Notes: generated by a model not told the origin, from the letters alone. A stretch of 61,509 bases of DNA from Alphaproteobacteria bacterium UBA2903 (GCA_002349565.1 DEDN01000007.1:1-61509), one strand, 5' to 3'; numbered from the stretch's first letter, positions 42,949-51,705 are shown. A program made the numbers and translations.

Positions 42949-43708
42949 TAAAATTAAAAAAGCAGTCATCCTCGCCGCTTTGGCGGTTGTTATGGTGCCG
43001 TCGGCAGCTTCGGCGTGCAATCCGATAAACCCGATCTGCCTGTTCAAAAAAATGCTGAAAGCCTGCCCGGGTCTGCCTGTTTTCGACTTTGTATCCGTGC
43101 CGGCGATTATTCCCCACGTTCCCGCGGCGCTGTCGCGTGAAGCGCAGAACAAAGCCAAGGAATTTGCGGATAAAAAACTGGAGCAGATTCGTTCGGTCGG
43201 CAAACCCGCCGATGTCAAAATGCCCAAAACCATTTCGGTCAAGGGGGCGGAACTGCCGAACGGCAAGGAAATCGCGTCTTTGGAGGCTTTCCCGAAAGTC
43301 GACGGCGAAGATCCTTTGAAAATCGCGCAGGCGGTCGAAGTGCTGTTTCTGCGTCCCGGCTGGCAAGACGGCGGGGAATCCGGTTTTTCGTCGTACGATA
43401 TGGAACTGATGGCGTACTACCGCAAGCAGTTTCAGCTGAACAACATCGTCGAAGCCGTCGGATTTTATACCGTTTTGGACAGCAAGATTGAAGAATTGAT
43501 GGCTTCTGCGGAAAAAATCCAATCACAGCTGGAATCCGCCGACGATCTGAACAAATCGGAACGCGTGAACTATGAAGCGAACCTGCTGGAATATCAGCTG
43601 CAGATCGTCTACAACCAGCTCTTGGCGCTGAAAGTCCAGCTGGTCGCCGTTGCCGATTTGGTCGGACTGCAGCCGATTTTGACCGAGCCGCTGTTGGGCA
43701 AAATGTAA
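42935..43708 (+). CDS. Exported Cys-containing protein of the VirB cluster, unknown
   Basis: A 257-residue protein with signal peptide through about SAASA. The mature N-terminus has three Cys (ACNPINPICLFKKMLKAC), probably disulphide bonded. A central region GWQDGGESGFSSYDMELMAY precedes two helical stretches (EELMASAEKIQSQLESADDL and LEYQLQIVYNQLLALKVQL). I do not recognise a family. Its start lies inside the preceding gene, so translation is coupled. Confidence 0.68.
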   Translation: MLICNKIKKAVILAALAVVMVPSAASACNPINPICLFKKMLKACPGLPVFDFVSVPAIIPHVPAALSREAQNKAKEFADKKLEQIRSVGKPADVKMPKTISVKGAELPNGKEIASLEAFPKVDGEDPLKIAQAVEVLFLRPGWQDGGESGFSSYDMELMAYYRKQFQLNNIVEAVGFYTVLDSKIEELMASAEKIQSQLESADDLNKSERVNYEANLLEYQLQIVYNQLLALKVQLVAVADLVGLQPILTEPLLGKM

Positions 43709-43724
43709 TACAAGGAGAACCGAG

Positions 43725-45503
43725 ATGAAATCTTCGCTGAAAAAAACATTACTGACGGTTACATTCTTGTCTGCGGGCGGGTTTGTGTTCGCGCAGTCTG
43801 CCGAAGCCGCTTCGTTTTTCGCGCAAACCGAAGCCGACCCCGTTGTCGTCAACAAAGACGCGGAACAGTACAATGTGCTGAGCGATGTGAAAGACAACGT
43901 GAATGCGGCGATGGAGCTGCATAAAACGGCGGGAACGTTCTTAGCCGACAAAAAAGTCCTGCAAGGCTACAAAGACAGCGTTGAAATGTACAACGAAATC
44001 AAAAACCGTTTGCAGCAGAATATTCAATGCAACGAAACGTCGCTGAAAGAACATTTCTCCGACGGGGAAACGGTTTGGAAAAACGTGTCCGCATGGGCGG
44101 AAGACAGCGCGTCGAAACTGCTGGCGAAAGCGTCGGACGCTTTGAATACGGACAGCGAAACGGACGCGGGGCTGAAAGCGTTGGAGAAAAAAGCCGATTC
44201 GGGCGATTTTTCCGATACGGGCGCAAATATCAAAACTCCCGTTGTTGCGGATTCGTACGGAACGGACATGAATCTGGACGATTTGGCGGTTTATGCCAAA
44301 GTGCGCTGGGACGTCGGCTATCAAGTGCTGAAAGACTTGTACGCTTCACCCGAAAAATGGGGGTCGGTCAAAAAGCCGTTTTCCATTTGGCAGGATCAGC
44401 GTTACAGCTACAACGCCTATTTGAAAGACAAATATACGCAGATGACTGCGCCGTACAACACCAAAAACGCTTCGCTGCCCGCCGTTCCGCAGCTGTCTGA
44501 CAGTGACGCGGGCGTTCCGTCCGACTACTTTACGGGGACGGTTCCGCAGAATCCGACGGCTTCCGATTATTCGGGAAAAACGCCGGACGCGCGCTGGTGC
44601 GGCAAAGGCAATACTTGCGAACGCATCAACAAAGGCACGCTGTATGCGCAGCACGTTGCTTATGTGGCGGCGCTGAAGCAGCTGCCGCTGAAGCTGGGGC
44701 AATCGACGCCCGACATGTCGGCGCCGTATTTGCCGTCCGTGCCGCTGCCGCCATGGCGTGAATCCGTGTATATTCTGGGCGTCAACAAGGAACTGCCCGA
44801 ACTGGGGTCGGAGCTGCCCGAACCGTGGGCGCGCATCGTCCAGAACATCAACTATTTTTCGTCAAAAGGCGAAATGGCGAATCTGGTTGAAAAGAAAGGC
44901 AATACCGTGCGTTTCCGCCCCGGTGATTACGATGCGGAATCGGGCGAAGTCAAACTGGACAAGAAAGGCAATCCGAAATTGCCGATTCCGCTGTCGACGA
45001 ACCGCATCAGCGCTTATTTGTCGCTGAAAGATGCGCTGACACAGCAGGAACCCGTCAAGGAACGCGCCGAAGCGTCCATCAAGGAAATGGGTGAAAATGT
45101 TTTGGCGGCTTTTGCCAAAGCGGGCTATCAGGTCGAAAATCCCGAAAGCTTTGATTTGGCGAAAGACGGCGACTATAACACAGCCGTTCGGAAATTCACG
45201 GAACTGCAGAAGGAAAAAATCGAAGCCGCTCGGCAGAAAATTGCGGAACTGAAACGCCAATATTCCGGCAAGATCATGCCGTCCGTCCAACAAATGCTGG
45301 ATGAAGAAAACAGAACCATCAAAGCGATGGAAAAGGACAAGGAGTTTTTGGTCGATGTGACGCGTTCCAACGCGGCGGATATCGATTCGCTGATAAAAAC
45401 GGCGGTGGCGGACAGAGTCGCCAACGAAACGTATCAGACGAATTTGGATCAGCAAATGGAAGATATGTCCCCCGTTCCTGCGGTTGGATGTCCCGTGCTG
45501 TAA
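43725..45503 (+). CDS. Large exported protein ending the VirB operon, unknown
   Basis: A 592-residue protein with signal peptide MKSSLKKTLLTVTFLSAGGF to about SAEAA. Helical N-terminal ~170 residues (with one Cys, IQCNETS) are followed by a Trp/Tyr/Pro-rich middle with CGKGNTC. The C-terminal ~200 residues are coiled coil (EKIEAARQKIAELKRQYSGK) and it ends VGCPVL. No known domain is evident. AAGGAG precedes the ATG and a strong terminator follows, so it closes the operon. The four Cys pairs suggest periplasmic or surface exposure. Confidence 0.7.
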   Translation: MKSSLKKTLLTVTFLSAGGFVFAQSAEAASFFAQTEADPVVVNKDAEQYNVLSDVKDNVNAAMELHKTAGTFLADKKVLQGYKDSVEMYNEIKNRLQQNIQCNETSLKEHFSDGETVWKNVSAWAEDSASKLLAKASDALNTDSETDAGLKALEKKADSGDFSDTGANIKTPVVADSYGTDMNLDDLAVYAKVRWDVGYQVLKDLYASPEKWGSVKKPFSIWQDQRYSYNAYLKDKYTQMTAPYNTKNASLPAVPQLSDSDAGVPSDYFTGTVPQNPTASDYSGKTPDARWCGKGNTCERINKGTLYAQHVAYVAALKQLPLKLGQSTPDMSAPYLPSVPLPPWRESVYILGVNKELPELGSELPEPWARIVQNINYFSSKGEMANLVEKKGNTVRFRPGDYDAESGEVKLDKKGNPKLPIPLSTNRISAYLSLKDALTQQEPVKERAEASIKEMGENVLAAFAKAGYQVENPESFDLAKDGDYNTAVRKFTELQKEKIEAARQKIAELKRQYSGKIMPSVQQMLDEENRTIKAMEKDKEFLVDVTRSNAADIDSLIKTAVADRVANETYQTNLDQQMEDMSPVPAVGCPVL

Positions 45504-45516
45504 AAATTCCACTTGA

Positions 45517-45556
45517 AAAAAACAGGCTCTTCGGTTTTTGAAGAGCCTGTTTTTTT
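45517..45556. terminator. Terminator of the VirB operon
   Basis: A near-perfect 16-bp stem, AACAGGCTCTTC / GAAGAGCCTGTT with flanking A and T runs and a 7-nt loop. Downstream to 45732 is an AT-rich stretch with no gene. Confidence 0.9.
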
Positions 45557-45732
45557 GTTTTGTTTTTTTCAGAGTCGGACGAAAATTTCGGTTGACGCAA
45601 AAATTTCTTTTGCCAAAGCGGCGGGGAATCGCGGGAAACTCTGAACAAAAATTTTTCTGAAAAATTCCTTTGACGCGGCACGTCTTTATGGATAGTCTGC
45701 TGTCTAACGAGATTAAGGATTTTTCAATCTTT

Positions 45733-45780
45733 TAACAATATATAGTGAATAGAGGTTGCTGTGGACACAAATTCTTGTCG
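45733..45780 (+). promoter_or_regulatory. Tandem NrdR boxes upstream of the ribonucleotide reductase genes
   Basis: Box 1 at 45733-45748 (TAACAATATATAGTGA) matches 13 of 16 positions of the consensus ACACWATATATWGTGT. Box 2 at 45765-45780 (ACACAAATTCTTGTCG) matches 11. Their starts are 32 bp apart, the characteristic three-turn spacing for the ATP-cone repressor NrdR. They predict repression of nrdD when dATP is high. Confidence 0.75.
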
Positions 45781-45809
45781 GGCGGCGGCTTGGTAAAACG
45801 GAGAAGATG

Positions 45810-47870
45810 ATGACGGAAAAAACGCCGAAATTAGAACTGGTTACGCCCGTTGAGGACGAAAAAACGGAGCTGTCGCACATTGTCAAACGCGACGGATCGC
45901 AGGTTGTTTTCAATTCTGAAAAAATCATGTCGGCGATTCGCCGCGCGGGTGAAGCGACCGAAGAATTCGATCAGGACGAAGCCAATCTGCTGACGAATCA
46001 GGTTATCAAAGTTTTGCGTCACCGCTTTTCCAAAGGCGTTTTGCCGACCATTGAGCAGATTCAGGACGTCGTTGAACAGGTTTTGATTTCCGCGAACTAC
46101 TACAAAACGGCGCGCGCCTATATCGTGTACCGCGAACAGCGCAGCAAATCCCGTCAGGACAAAAAAACGCTGATTGACGTCGCCTCGTCGGTCAACGAAT
46201 ATTTGGAACGCGCGGACTGGCGCGTCAACGCGAACGCGAATCAGGGCTATTCCTTGGGCGGTTTGATTTTGAACGTTTCGGGCAAAATCATCGCGAACTA
46301 CTGGCTGTCGCACGTTTATCCGCAGGCGGCGGGCGAAGCGCACCGCAACGGCGATTTCCATATTCACGATTTGGACATGCTGTCGGGGTATTGCGCGGGC
46401 TGGTCTTTGCGCGCTTTGCTGCAGGAAGGCTTGAACGGCGTTCCGGGCAAGGTCGAATCGGGGATTCCCAAGCACTTGGGTTCCGCTTTGGGGCAGATGG
46501 TCAACTTCCTTGGCACTTTGCAAAACGAATGGGCGGGTGCGCAGGCTTTTTCGTCCGTCGATACTTATCTGGCGCCTTTTATCCGCAAAGACAAGCTGTC
46601 TTATGACGAAGTAAAGCAGAATTTCCAAGAATTCATTTACAATCTGAACGTCCCGTCCCGCTGGGGGACGCAGACGCCCTTTACGAACTTGACGTTCGAC
46701 TGGGTCTGCCCCGAAGATTTGCGCGAACAGAATCCCGTCATCGGCGGCGAGGAAATGGATTTCACTTACGGCGATTTGACCGAAGAAATGGCGATGATCA
46801 ACCGCGCCTATATCGAAGTCATGACCGCGGGCGACGCAAAAGGCCGTTTGTTCACGTTCCCGATTCCGACGTACAACATCACGCCCGATTTTCCGTGGGA
46901 AAGCGAAAACGCCGACCGTTTGTTTGAAATGACGGCGAAATACGGCTTGCCGTACTTCCAGAACTTCATCAACTCCAGCTTGAAGCCGGGGCAGGTGCGT
47001 TCGATGTGCTGCCGCTTGCAGCTGGATTTGCGCGAATTGCTGGCGCGCGGCAACGGGCTGTTCGGTTCCGCCGAACAAACGGGATCGGTCGGAGTCGTGA
47101 CGCTGAACTGCGCGCGCTTGGGCTATTTGTTCAAAGGCGACGAAGCGGGATTGATGCGCCGTTTGGACGAACTGATGGATTTGGCGCGCACGACGCTGGA
47201 AATCAAGCGCAAAGTCATTCAGCGCCACATGGACGCGGGGCTGTTTCCGTACACCAAGCGCTACCTTGGCACGCTGAGAAACCACTTCTCGACAATCGGG
47301 GTGAACGGCATCAACGAAATGATTCGCAACTTCACAAACGACGAACACGACATTACGGACGAATTCGGTCAAGCGATGGCGAATCGGTTTTTGGAATACA
47401 TCCGCGGCAAAATGGTTGTGTTCCAGCAGGAAACGGGCAGCATGTACAACTTGGAAGCCACGCCCGCCGAAGGCACGACCTACCGTTTGGCAAAAGAAGA
47501 CCAAAAACGCTACCCCGGCATCATTCAGGCGGGAACGAAAGCCGCGCCGTATTACACGAACTCGTCGCAGCTGCCCGTCGGCTTTACGGACGATCCGTTC
47601 ACCGCTTTGAACCTGCAGGAAGCTTTGCAGTCCAAATACACGGGCGGAACGGTGATGCACTTGTACATGGGCGAACGGATTTCGGACGCCAAAACGTGCC
47701 GTATGCTTCTTAAGAGAATTTTAGAGAATTATCGGATACCCTATGTAACGGTGACACCGACGTTTTCGATTTGTCCCAAACATGGTTATATTTCGGGTGA
47801 ACACAAATTCTGCCCCTACTGTGACGAAGAATTGTTTCAGGCGAAACGTCAGCAGGCTTGTTCCTGTTGA
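45810..47870 (+). CDS. nrdD: Anaerobic ribonucleoside-triphosphate reductase, large part lacking the glycyl-radical domain
   Basis: A 686-residue class III reductase that makes deoxynucleotides without oxygen. The N-terminal ATP-cone (VKRDGSQVVFNSEKIMSAIR) senses ATP/dATP. The catalytic barrel contains NGDFHIHDLDMLSGYCAGWS and SMCCRLQLDL. The C-terminal zinc motif is CPKHGY...CPYCDEE. The protein ends right after this motif, where other NrdD continue into the glycyl-radical loop. That loop is encoded by the next gene, in the same frame, after a TGA and a second TAA. ATG 45810 is best spaced to GGAG. Tandem NrdR boxes lie upstream. Confidence 0.93.
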   Translation: MTEKTPKLELVTPVEDEKTELSHIVKRDGSQVVFNSEKIMSAIRRAGEATEEFDQDEANLLTNQVIKVLRHRFSKGVLPTIEQIQDVVEQVLISANYYKTARAYIVYREQRSKSRQDKKTLIDVASSVNEYLERADWRVNANANQGYSLGGLILNVSGKIIANYWLSHVYPQAAGEAHRNGDFHIHDLDMLSGYCAGWSLRALLQEGLNGVPGKVESGIPKHLGSALGQMVNFLGTLQNEWAGAQAFSSVDTYLAPFIRKDKLSYDEVKQNFQEFIYNLNVPSRWGTQTPFTNLTFDWVCPEDLREQNPVIGGEEMDFTYGDLTEEMAMINRAYIEVMTAGDAKGRLFTFPIPTYNITPDFPWESENADRLFEMTAKYGLPYFQNFINSSLKPGQVRSMCCRLQLDLRELLARGNGLFGSAEQTGSVGVVTLNCARLGYLFKGDEAGLMRRLDELMDLARTTLEIKRKVIQRHMDAGLFPYTKRYLGTLRNHFSTIGVNGINEMIRNFTNDEHDITDEFGQAMANRFLEYIRGKMVVFQQETGSMYNLEATPAEGTTYRLAKEDQKRYPGIIQAGTKAAPYYTNSSQLPVGFTDDPFTALNLQEALQSKYTGGTVMHLYMGERISDAKTCRMLLKRILENYRIPYVTVTPTFSICPKHGYISGEHKFCPYCDEELFQAKRQQACSC

Positions 47871-47900
47871 TTCGGGCGATAAAATGAAAGTGAGTGGACT

Positions 47901-48089
47901 ATGACTGAACAAACAAAAATCGAACTTTCCGACAGCGAACGTCAACCGTGCGAAGTGTGGACGCGCGTAATGGGCTATTTCCGCCCCGTTTCCGAATTCA
48001 ATATCGGCAAGAAATCCGAATATGCGGAACGCAAGTGCTTTTCCGAAAAGAAAGCCACAAGCAAGTGTTTGGATATCGCGGCAGAGTAA
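47901..48089 (+). CDS. Stand-alone glycyl-radical domain of class III ribonucleotide reductase
   Basis: A 62-residue protein. RVMGYFRPVSEFNIGKKSEY is the glycyl-radical loop of NrdD, with Gly25 as the radical site (R-V-x-G-Y). It begins 30 nt after the nrdD stop in the same frame but with two stop codons between, so it must start by its own ATG; upstream AGTGAGTGG is a weak ribosome-binding site. nrdG follows 7 nt later. It should sit in the NrdD active site and be activated by NrdG as a separate chain, as the spare-part protein YfiD does for pyruvate formate-lyase. Confidence 0.88.
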   Translation: MTEQTKIELSDSERQPCEVWTRVMGYFRPVSEFNIGKKSEYAERKCFSEKKATSKCLDIAAE

Positions 48090-48096
48090 GCGTATC

Positions 48097-48789
48097 ATGT
48101 CAATTTCAATCGGCGGCGTAGAGTCTTTTACAACGGTGGATTTTCCGCACAGACTCGCCGCCGTTTTGTTTTGCCGCGGCTGTCCGCTGCGGTGCCCGTA
48201 CTGCCACAATCCCGAATTGCAGATGTTCGCGGGCAAAGATTATATTTCTTGGGAAACTTTTATCGAGTTTTTGAAAACCCGTCAAAAGCTGCTGGACGGC
48301 GTTGTTTTTTCGGGCGGCGAACCGTTGGCGCAAGCCGAATTGCGTTCCGCGATGGAACAGGTCAAGTCAATGGGATTCGAGGTCGGACTGCACACGTCGG
48401 GGGTGAACCCTCAGCGGCTGGCGGAGGTTTTGCCGTTGATAACGTGGGTCGGATTCGATGTAAAAACGGATTTCGACAACTACGGGCGTATTCCGCTTGC
48501 CAACGGGAAAACGGCGGAAAAATGCCTTGATTTATGCTTGGAATCGGGTGTTGAACTGGAATGTCGCACGACGCTTGACCCGCGCGTGATTGAAAAGGAC
48601 GAACTGTTGCCCATGGCGGAAAAACTGGCGGCAAAAGGCGTTAAAACGTACGCCATGCAGGAATTTCGCCCGCATCCGAACGATAAAACCGCCCCTGCGT
48701 TGGAGCAAAGGACGGCTTTTTTCACGGATAAGAAAATGTTGGAACGTTTACGCGGCTTGTTTGACGAAGTCATCGTTCGCAGGGCGTAA
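48097..48789 (+). CDS. nrdG: Anaerobic ribonucleotide reductase activating enzyme (radical SAM)
   Basis: A 230-residue radical SAM protein that puts the radical on the NrdD glycine. The cluster motif is CxxxCxxC in RGCPLRCPYCHNPE, followed by GVVFSGGEPL (SAM-binding GGE). The N-terminus SIGGVESFTTVDFPHRLAAV is typical of the NrdG group with a ~230-residue chain. ATG 48097 is 7 nt after the glycyl-radical gene. Its last 42 nt overlap the end of the next, convergent gene. Confidence 0.93.
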   Translation: MSISIGGVESFTTVDFPHRLAAVLFCRGCPLRCPYCHNPELQMFAGKDYISWETFIEFLKTRQKLLDGVVFSGGEPLAQAELRSAMEQVKSMGFEVGLHTSGVNPQRLAEVLPLITWVGFDVKTDFDNYGRIPLANGKTAEKCLDLCLESGVELECRTTLDPRVIEKDELLPMAEKLAAKGVKTYAMQEFRPHPNDKTAPALEQRTAFFTDKKMLERLRGLFDEVIVRRA

Positions 48790-49041
48790 AGCGGGCTTTT
48801 TGTATTTGAAATACAAAATGAAATCGCACATCACCAGCATAAAGTTCGCAACATACAGCCAGAAAACAAAATCAAAGCTGTTCATCACTTTGTGCGTCAT
48901 GCCTGCGATATAGCCGATTAAAATCAGCGACAAAAACAGCAGGCTCTTACCTTCGACGTTTTTGGTCGTATAGGTTTTATAGACGGCGGCGGGCCAACTG
49001 GCGCCGAAACAAATCAACATAATCGCTTCAAAGATGCTCAT
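48748..49041 (-). CDS. Small PQ-loop/SemiSWEET-like membrane protein
   Basis: A 97-residue protein with three hydrophobic segments (FEAIMLICFGASWPAAVYKT, LLFLSLILIGYIAGM and FWLYVANFMLVMCDFILY), the layout of a half-transporter triple helix bundle. SWPAAVYKTYTTKNVEGKS resembles the PQ-loop motif, with the Pro kept. SemiSWEETs dimerise to move sugars, but a sugar role is not shown by the sequence. ATG 49041 has GGAG 8 nt upstream. It overlaps nrdG tail to tail. Confidence 0.7.
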   Translation of the reverse strand: MSIFEAIMLICFGASWPAAVYKTYTTKNVEGKSLLFLSLILIGYIAGMTHKVMNSFDFVFWLYVANFMLVMCDFILYFKYKKPALRPANDDFVKQAA

Positions 49042-49108
49042 CAACGGACTCCTTGGATAAAGTTACGGCGGCAGGATATATCCAAGCCGCCGCAAAGTAA
49101 AAGACTTT

Positions 49109-50134
49109 TTAACGACCTTGATTTTTGTTGTTCATCGCTTTCAGGGCGTTGTTGAGTTTCTGTTCGTCCTTGACCTGCTGCATTATCATATCGCAAGTGG
49201 TTTTTGTGCCGTCGGGGCGAACAACCGTGATTTGCGGCAATCCCAGCTTTTCGGGCGTGCGATTGTATTTCGCCATATACGGAATCAACGCTTTGGACAA
49301 TTTTTTCGCCTGTTCTTCGTTGATGAACAGTTTTTCGGGCGTTTCCAGTTTTTTGCCGTCCGTCATAAACGGTTTTTTGTCGTAATCGACGCACAGCTTG
49401 TCAACCATTTTCTGGGTCGATTTGTTGGTGGACAAATACTGCGGTTCCATTTCCTTTTGCTTTTTCAGAGCGCGGGCAATGTACGCCATGTATTTGACGT
49501 AAGTGTCGCCGTAGGAACGTTTGACTTTCAAATCGTACCATTTCAGCAAAGCCGATTCGCGGGCTTTTTCGGTGTCGCCCGTTTCATTGAACGTTTTTTC
49601 GAATTCGGTGCTCATCGGCGCATAGCCCGATTTCTGGTGCGCATCCCAGATTTTGGGATTCTTTTCACGCATTTCGTGGGCATACATGACTTCGGCGGCG
49701 CAAGCGTCGGCTTCAATCAAAAATCCGTTGACCAAGAACGAACGCGGATTCGATTTCGGATCGGTCGTTTTCATCTGCGAATCCTGCCAAGCGTGGCGGA
49801 CTTCGTGAACAAACGTGACGGCAAGGTCTTCATCCGACATTTTCGGGTTCAAAGCGACCAAGTTTTTATCGGGCGAAAAATAACCGTAGTATTTCATCGG
49901 CTCGAATATCATTTCGGAACCCTTTTGTTCCAGAAATTCCAGCGTTTGGCGTCCCGTCTTGCTTTCGGACAGCATTTTTTTCAGCCGTTCCATGCGTTCG
50001 GGGGACTGGTCGATTCGCGGACGTCTGAACAGTTTGCTCAAAGTCATCGTATTGTGATGCTGGGCGTTTTTCTGTCCGCTGGGGAAATGTTCGACGCTTC
50101 CCTGCGCCATAAATTCCTGATAACTGGCAACCAT
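49109..50134 (-). CDS. Putative zinc metallopeptidase (HExxH protein, DUF6782-like)
   Basis: A 341-residue protein without signal peptide or membrane segment. The motif VTFVHEVRHAWQD (residues ~104-116) is an HExxH zinc site, and Glu/Asp in FLIEADACAAEVMYAHEM about 28 residues later could be the third ligand. The remainder is Lys-rich and helical. From memory this fits a DUF6782-type putative metallopeptidase. AAGGAG precedes the ATG. Lack of an export signal together with nearby type IV secretion genes makes it a candidate effector, but that is speculation. Confidence 0.7.
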   Translation of the reverse strand: MVASYQEFMAQGSVEHFPSGQKNAQHHNTMTLSKLFRRPRIDQSPERMERLKKMLSESKTGRQTLEFLEQKGSEMIFEPMKYYGYFSPDKNLVALNPKMSDEDLAVTFVHEVRHAWQDSQMKTTDPKSNPRSFLVNGFLIEADACAAEVMYAHEMREKNPKIWDAHQKSGYAPMSTEFEKTFNETGDTEKARESALLKWYDLKVKRSYGDTYVKYMAYIARALKKQKEMEPQYLSTNKSTQKMVDKLCVDYDKKPFMTDGKKLETPEKLFINEEQAKKLSKALIPYMAKYNRTPEKLGLPQITVVRPDGTKTTCDMIMQQVKDEQKLNNALKAMNNKNQGR

Positions 50135-50223
50135 AAGAGTTTACTCCTTAAAAATCTTTAAGGAAAATATGGAACAATCAGTCGATTTTGTCAAGTTTTT
50201 TGTATAAAAAATCTGAAAAAACT

Positions 50224-51489
50224 TTATAAATAAAGCTCTTCGGGGGCGTAGCCCGTGGGGCTGCCGCCGACGACATGCAGATACAGCTGGTAGAGCTTGG
50301 CGGCTTTTTGCAAAGCAAAGGCGACCAGTTCGCGCTGTTCGGCAAAGCCTTGCTGCGGGTCGATAGTCGGCACGTTGATGCGGATGACTGCCGCCTTGCC
50401 GCTTTCCTTGAACGTCATATCGCTGTCCATAAAGCGCTGATAGGGGGCTTGAATCATCGCCAAAGATGTCATGGCGAACGTCAAATCCATAAAGCCCTGC
50501 GGCATTTTGTGAATGATTTTGACTTCGCGCGGGAACGCGTCGGGGGTCATTTCGACCCAAGCGGCTTCTTCGGCGCTGCCCGTCGGGCGCTGCATGCCCA
50601 AATCGGGGTATTTCTGGTTTGCGAAAGCCAAGCAATCCGTCCAGAACTGACCGACAATCGTGTCTTCGGCTTCGCGATAGCCCGCGGGCAGGTTGAACAC
50701 GCCGCCGGGGAACACGCGGAAATCGGACGCGGACGCTTTTTTCTTGGGCGCGGGCGGTTCGGGGGCGGGTTCTGCGATTGCCGCGGGGGAGGGCTGATAA
50801 ACGGGCTGCGGCATCGGCTGTTTCGTCATTGCCGCTTGCGGCTGTTTCAAAGCGGCGGGCTGCGGCGCGGATTGCGCGATCGGCGGAACGGTCGGCTGTG
50901 CGGCGGGGGCGCGGAAAGCGGGCTGCGGCTGACGGCGCTGACGGACAACGCCCGTTCCCTGTTCAATGGCTTTGCGCACCAGCTTGATTTTATAGGCGGC
51001 GCGTCCCTGTGTGGCGGAATTGGTCGGAACGGCTTTTTGTTTGAACCATTCCTCGATTTCCTCGTAGCTCAAATAACTGGAAAAGTATTCCGACGGTTCC
51101 AGACTGGAAAAATACGCCTGCGGGGAAAACAGGCAGGTCAGGTATTCGTCCCAGCCGCCTTCTTCGACGCCTTTTTCGCCAAATTCGAAGTAACGCTGCG
51201 CCTGCAGGTTTTGTTTGGGCTGGTCGATTTTGTTTTCAATCAAAATCGCGCATTTGCGCCCCGACACGTCGATAAACACGAACATGATATCGACCGAACC
51301 CAGCGGGTCGAGTGTAAAGGTGTGATACGCTCCGACAAATTCGCGAATCCGCCGCGTGTTGTTGTACAGCTTTGCCACCAGCCAGTTGCGGAACGGTTCG
51401 GAGGCGTGCATTTCCTCTATGACCAATAAATCCATATCCCGTTCGGCAAGCAGGGTGAAAGGTGTTTGTTGCGCAACGATGTTCAGCAT
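50224..51489 (-). CDS. PD-(D/E)XK nuclease-like protein with proline-rich linker
   Basis: A 421-residue cytoplasmic protein. Residues ~1-180 resemble the PD-(D/E)XK nuclease superfamily: Asp in SVDIMFVFID and the E-x-K in AILIENKIDQPKQNLQAQRY. A ~80-residue Pro/Gln/Ala-rich linker (PQPAFRAPAAQPTVPPIAQS) follows. A C-terminal ~170-residue domain of unknown type contains PREVKIIHKMPQGFMDLTFA and ends with a helical tail. The N-terminal half may bind or cut nucleic acid. No methylase or defence gene adjoins it, so its role is open. Confidence 0.7.
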   Translation of the reverse strand: MLNIVAQQTPFTLLAERDMDLLVIEEMHASEPFRNWLVAKLYNNTRRIREFVGAYHTFTLDPLGSVDIMFVFIDVSGRKCAILIENKIDQPKQNLQAQRYFEFGEKGVEEGGWDEYLTCLFSPQAYFSSLEPSEYFSSYLSYEEIEEWFKQKAVPTNSATQGRAAYKIKLVRKAIEQGTGVVRQRRQPQPAFRAPAAQPTVPPIAQSAPQPAALKQPQAAMTKQPMPQPVYQPSPAAIAEPAPEPPAPKKKASASDFRVFPGGVFNLPAGYREAEDTIVGQFWTDCLAFANQKYPDLGMQRPTGSAEEAAWVEMTPDAFPREVKIIHKMPQGFMDLTFAMTSLAMIQAPYQRFMDSDMTFKESGKAAVIRINVPTIDPQQGFAEQRELVAFALQKAAKLYQLYLHVVGGSPTGYAPEELYL

Positions 51490-51645
51490 GGGCGTACATC
51501 CCCCGAAAAAATTTTTTTACTTTCCTTTATACGCCGAAAAAAGTGACCGTCAAATTAACAAATCGTCCTTTTTGCGGAAAAATTTTCAAAAACTCCTCCG
51601 AACGCTTCCAAATGCCGCAAAACGGAGGGGATTCGAAAGGTCCTC

Positions 51646-51674
51646 TTGAAAAACCGCACGAGCAAACATAAATA
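51646..51674 (+). promoter_or_regulatory. Promoter of the HdeD-like gene
   Basis: TTGAAA (51646-51651), a 17-nt spacer and TAAATA (51669-51674), 32 nt before the ATG. Confidence 0.6.
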
Positions 51675-51705
51675 CGCGAAAGGTGTTTTTTAAGGAGTTT
51701 TGAAA

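Noticed and set aside
45831..47660. 609-codon open frame antisense to nrdD
   Set aside because: Shadow of a strongly conserved gene; no start signal and no family features.
47868..47882. Selenocysteine or simple read-through joining NrdD to its glycyl-radical domain
   Set aside because: A TAA follows four codons after the TGA in the same frame, and no SECIS-like hairpin is evident; separate initiation fits better.
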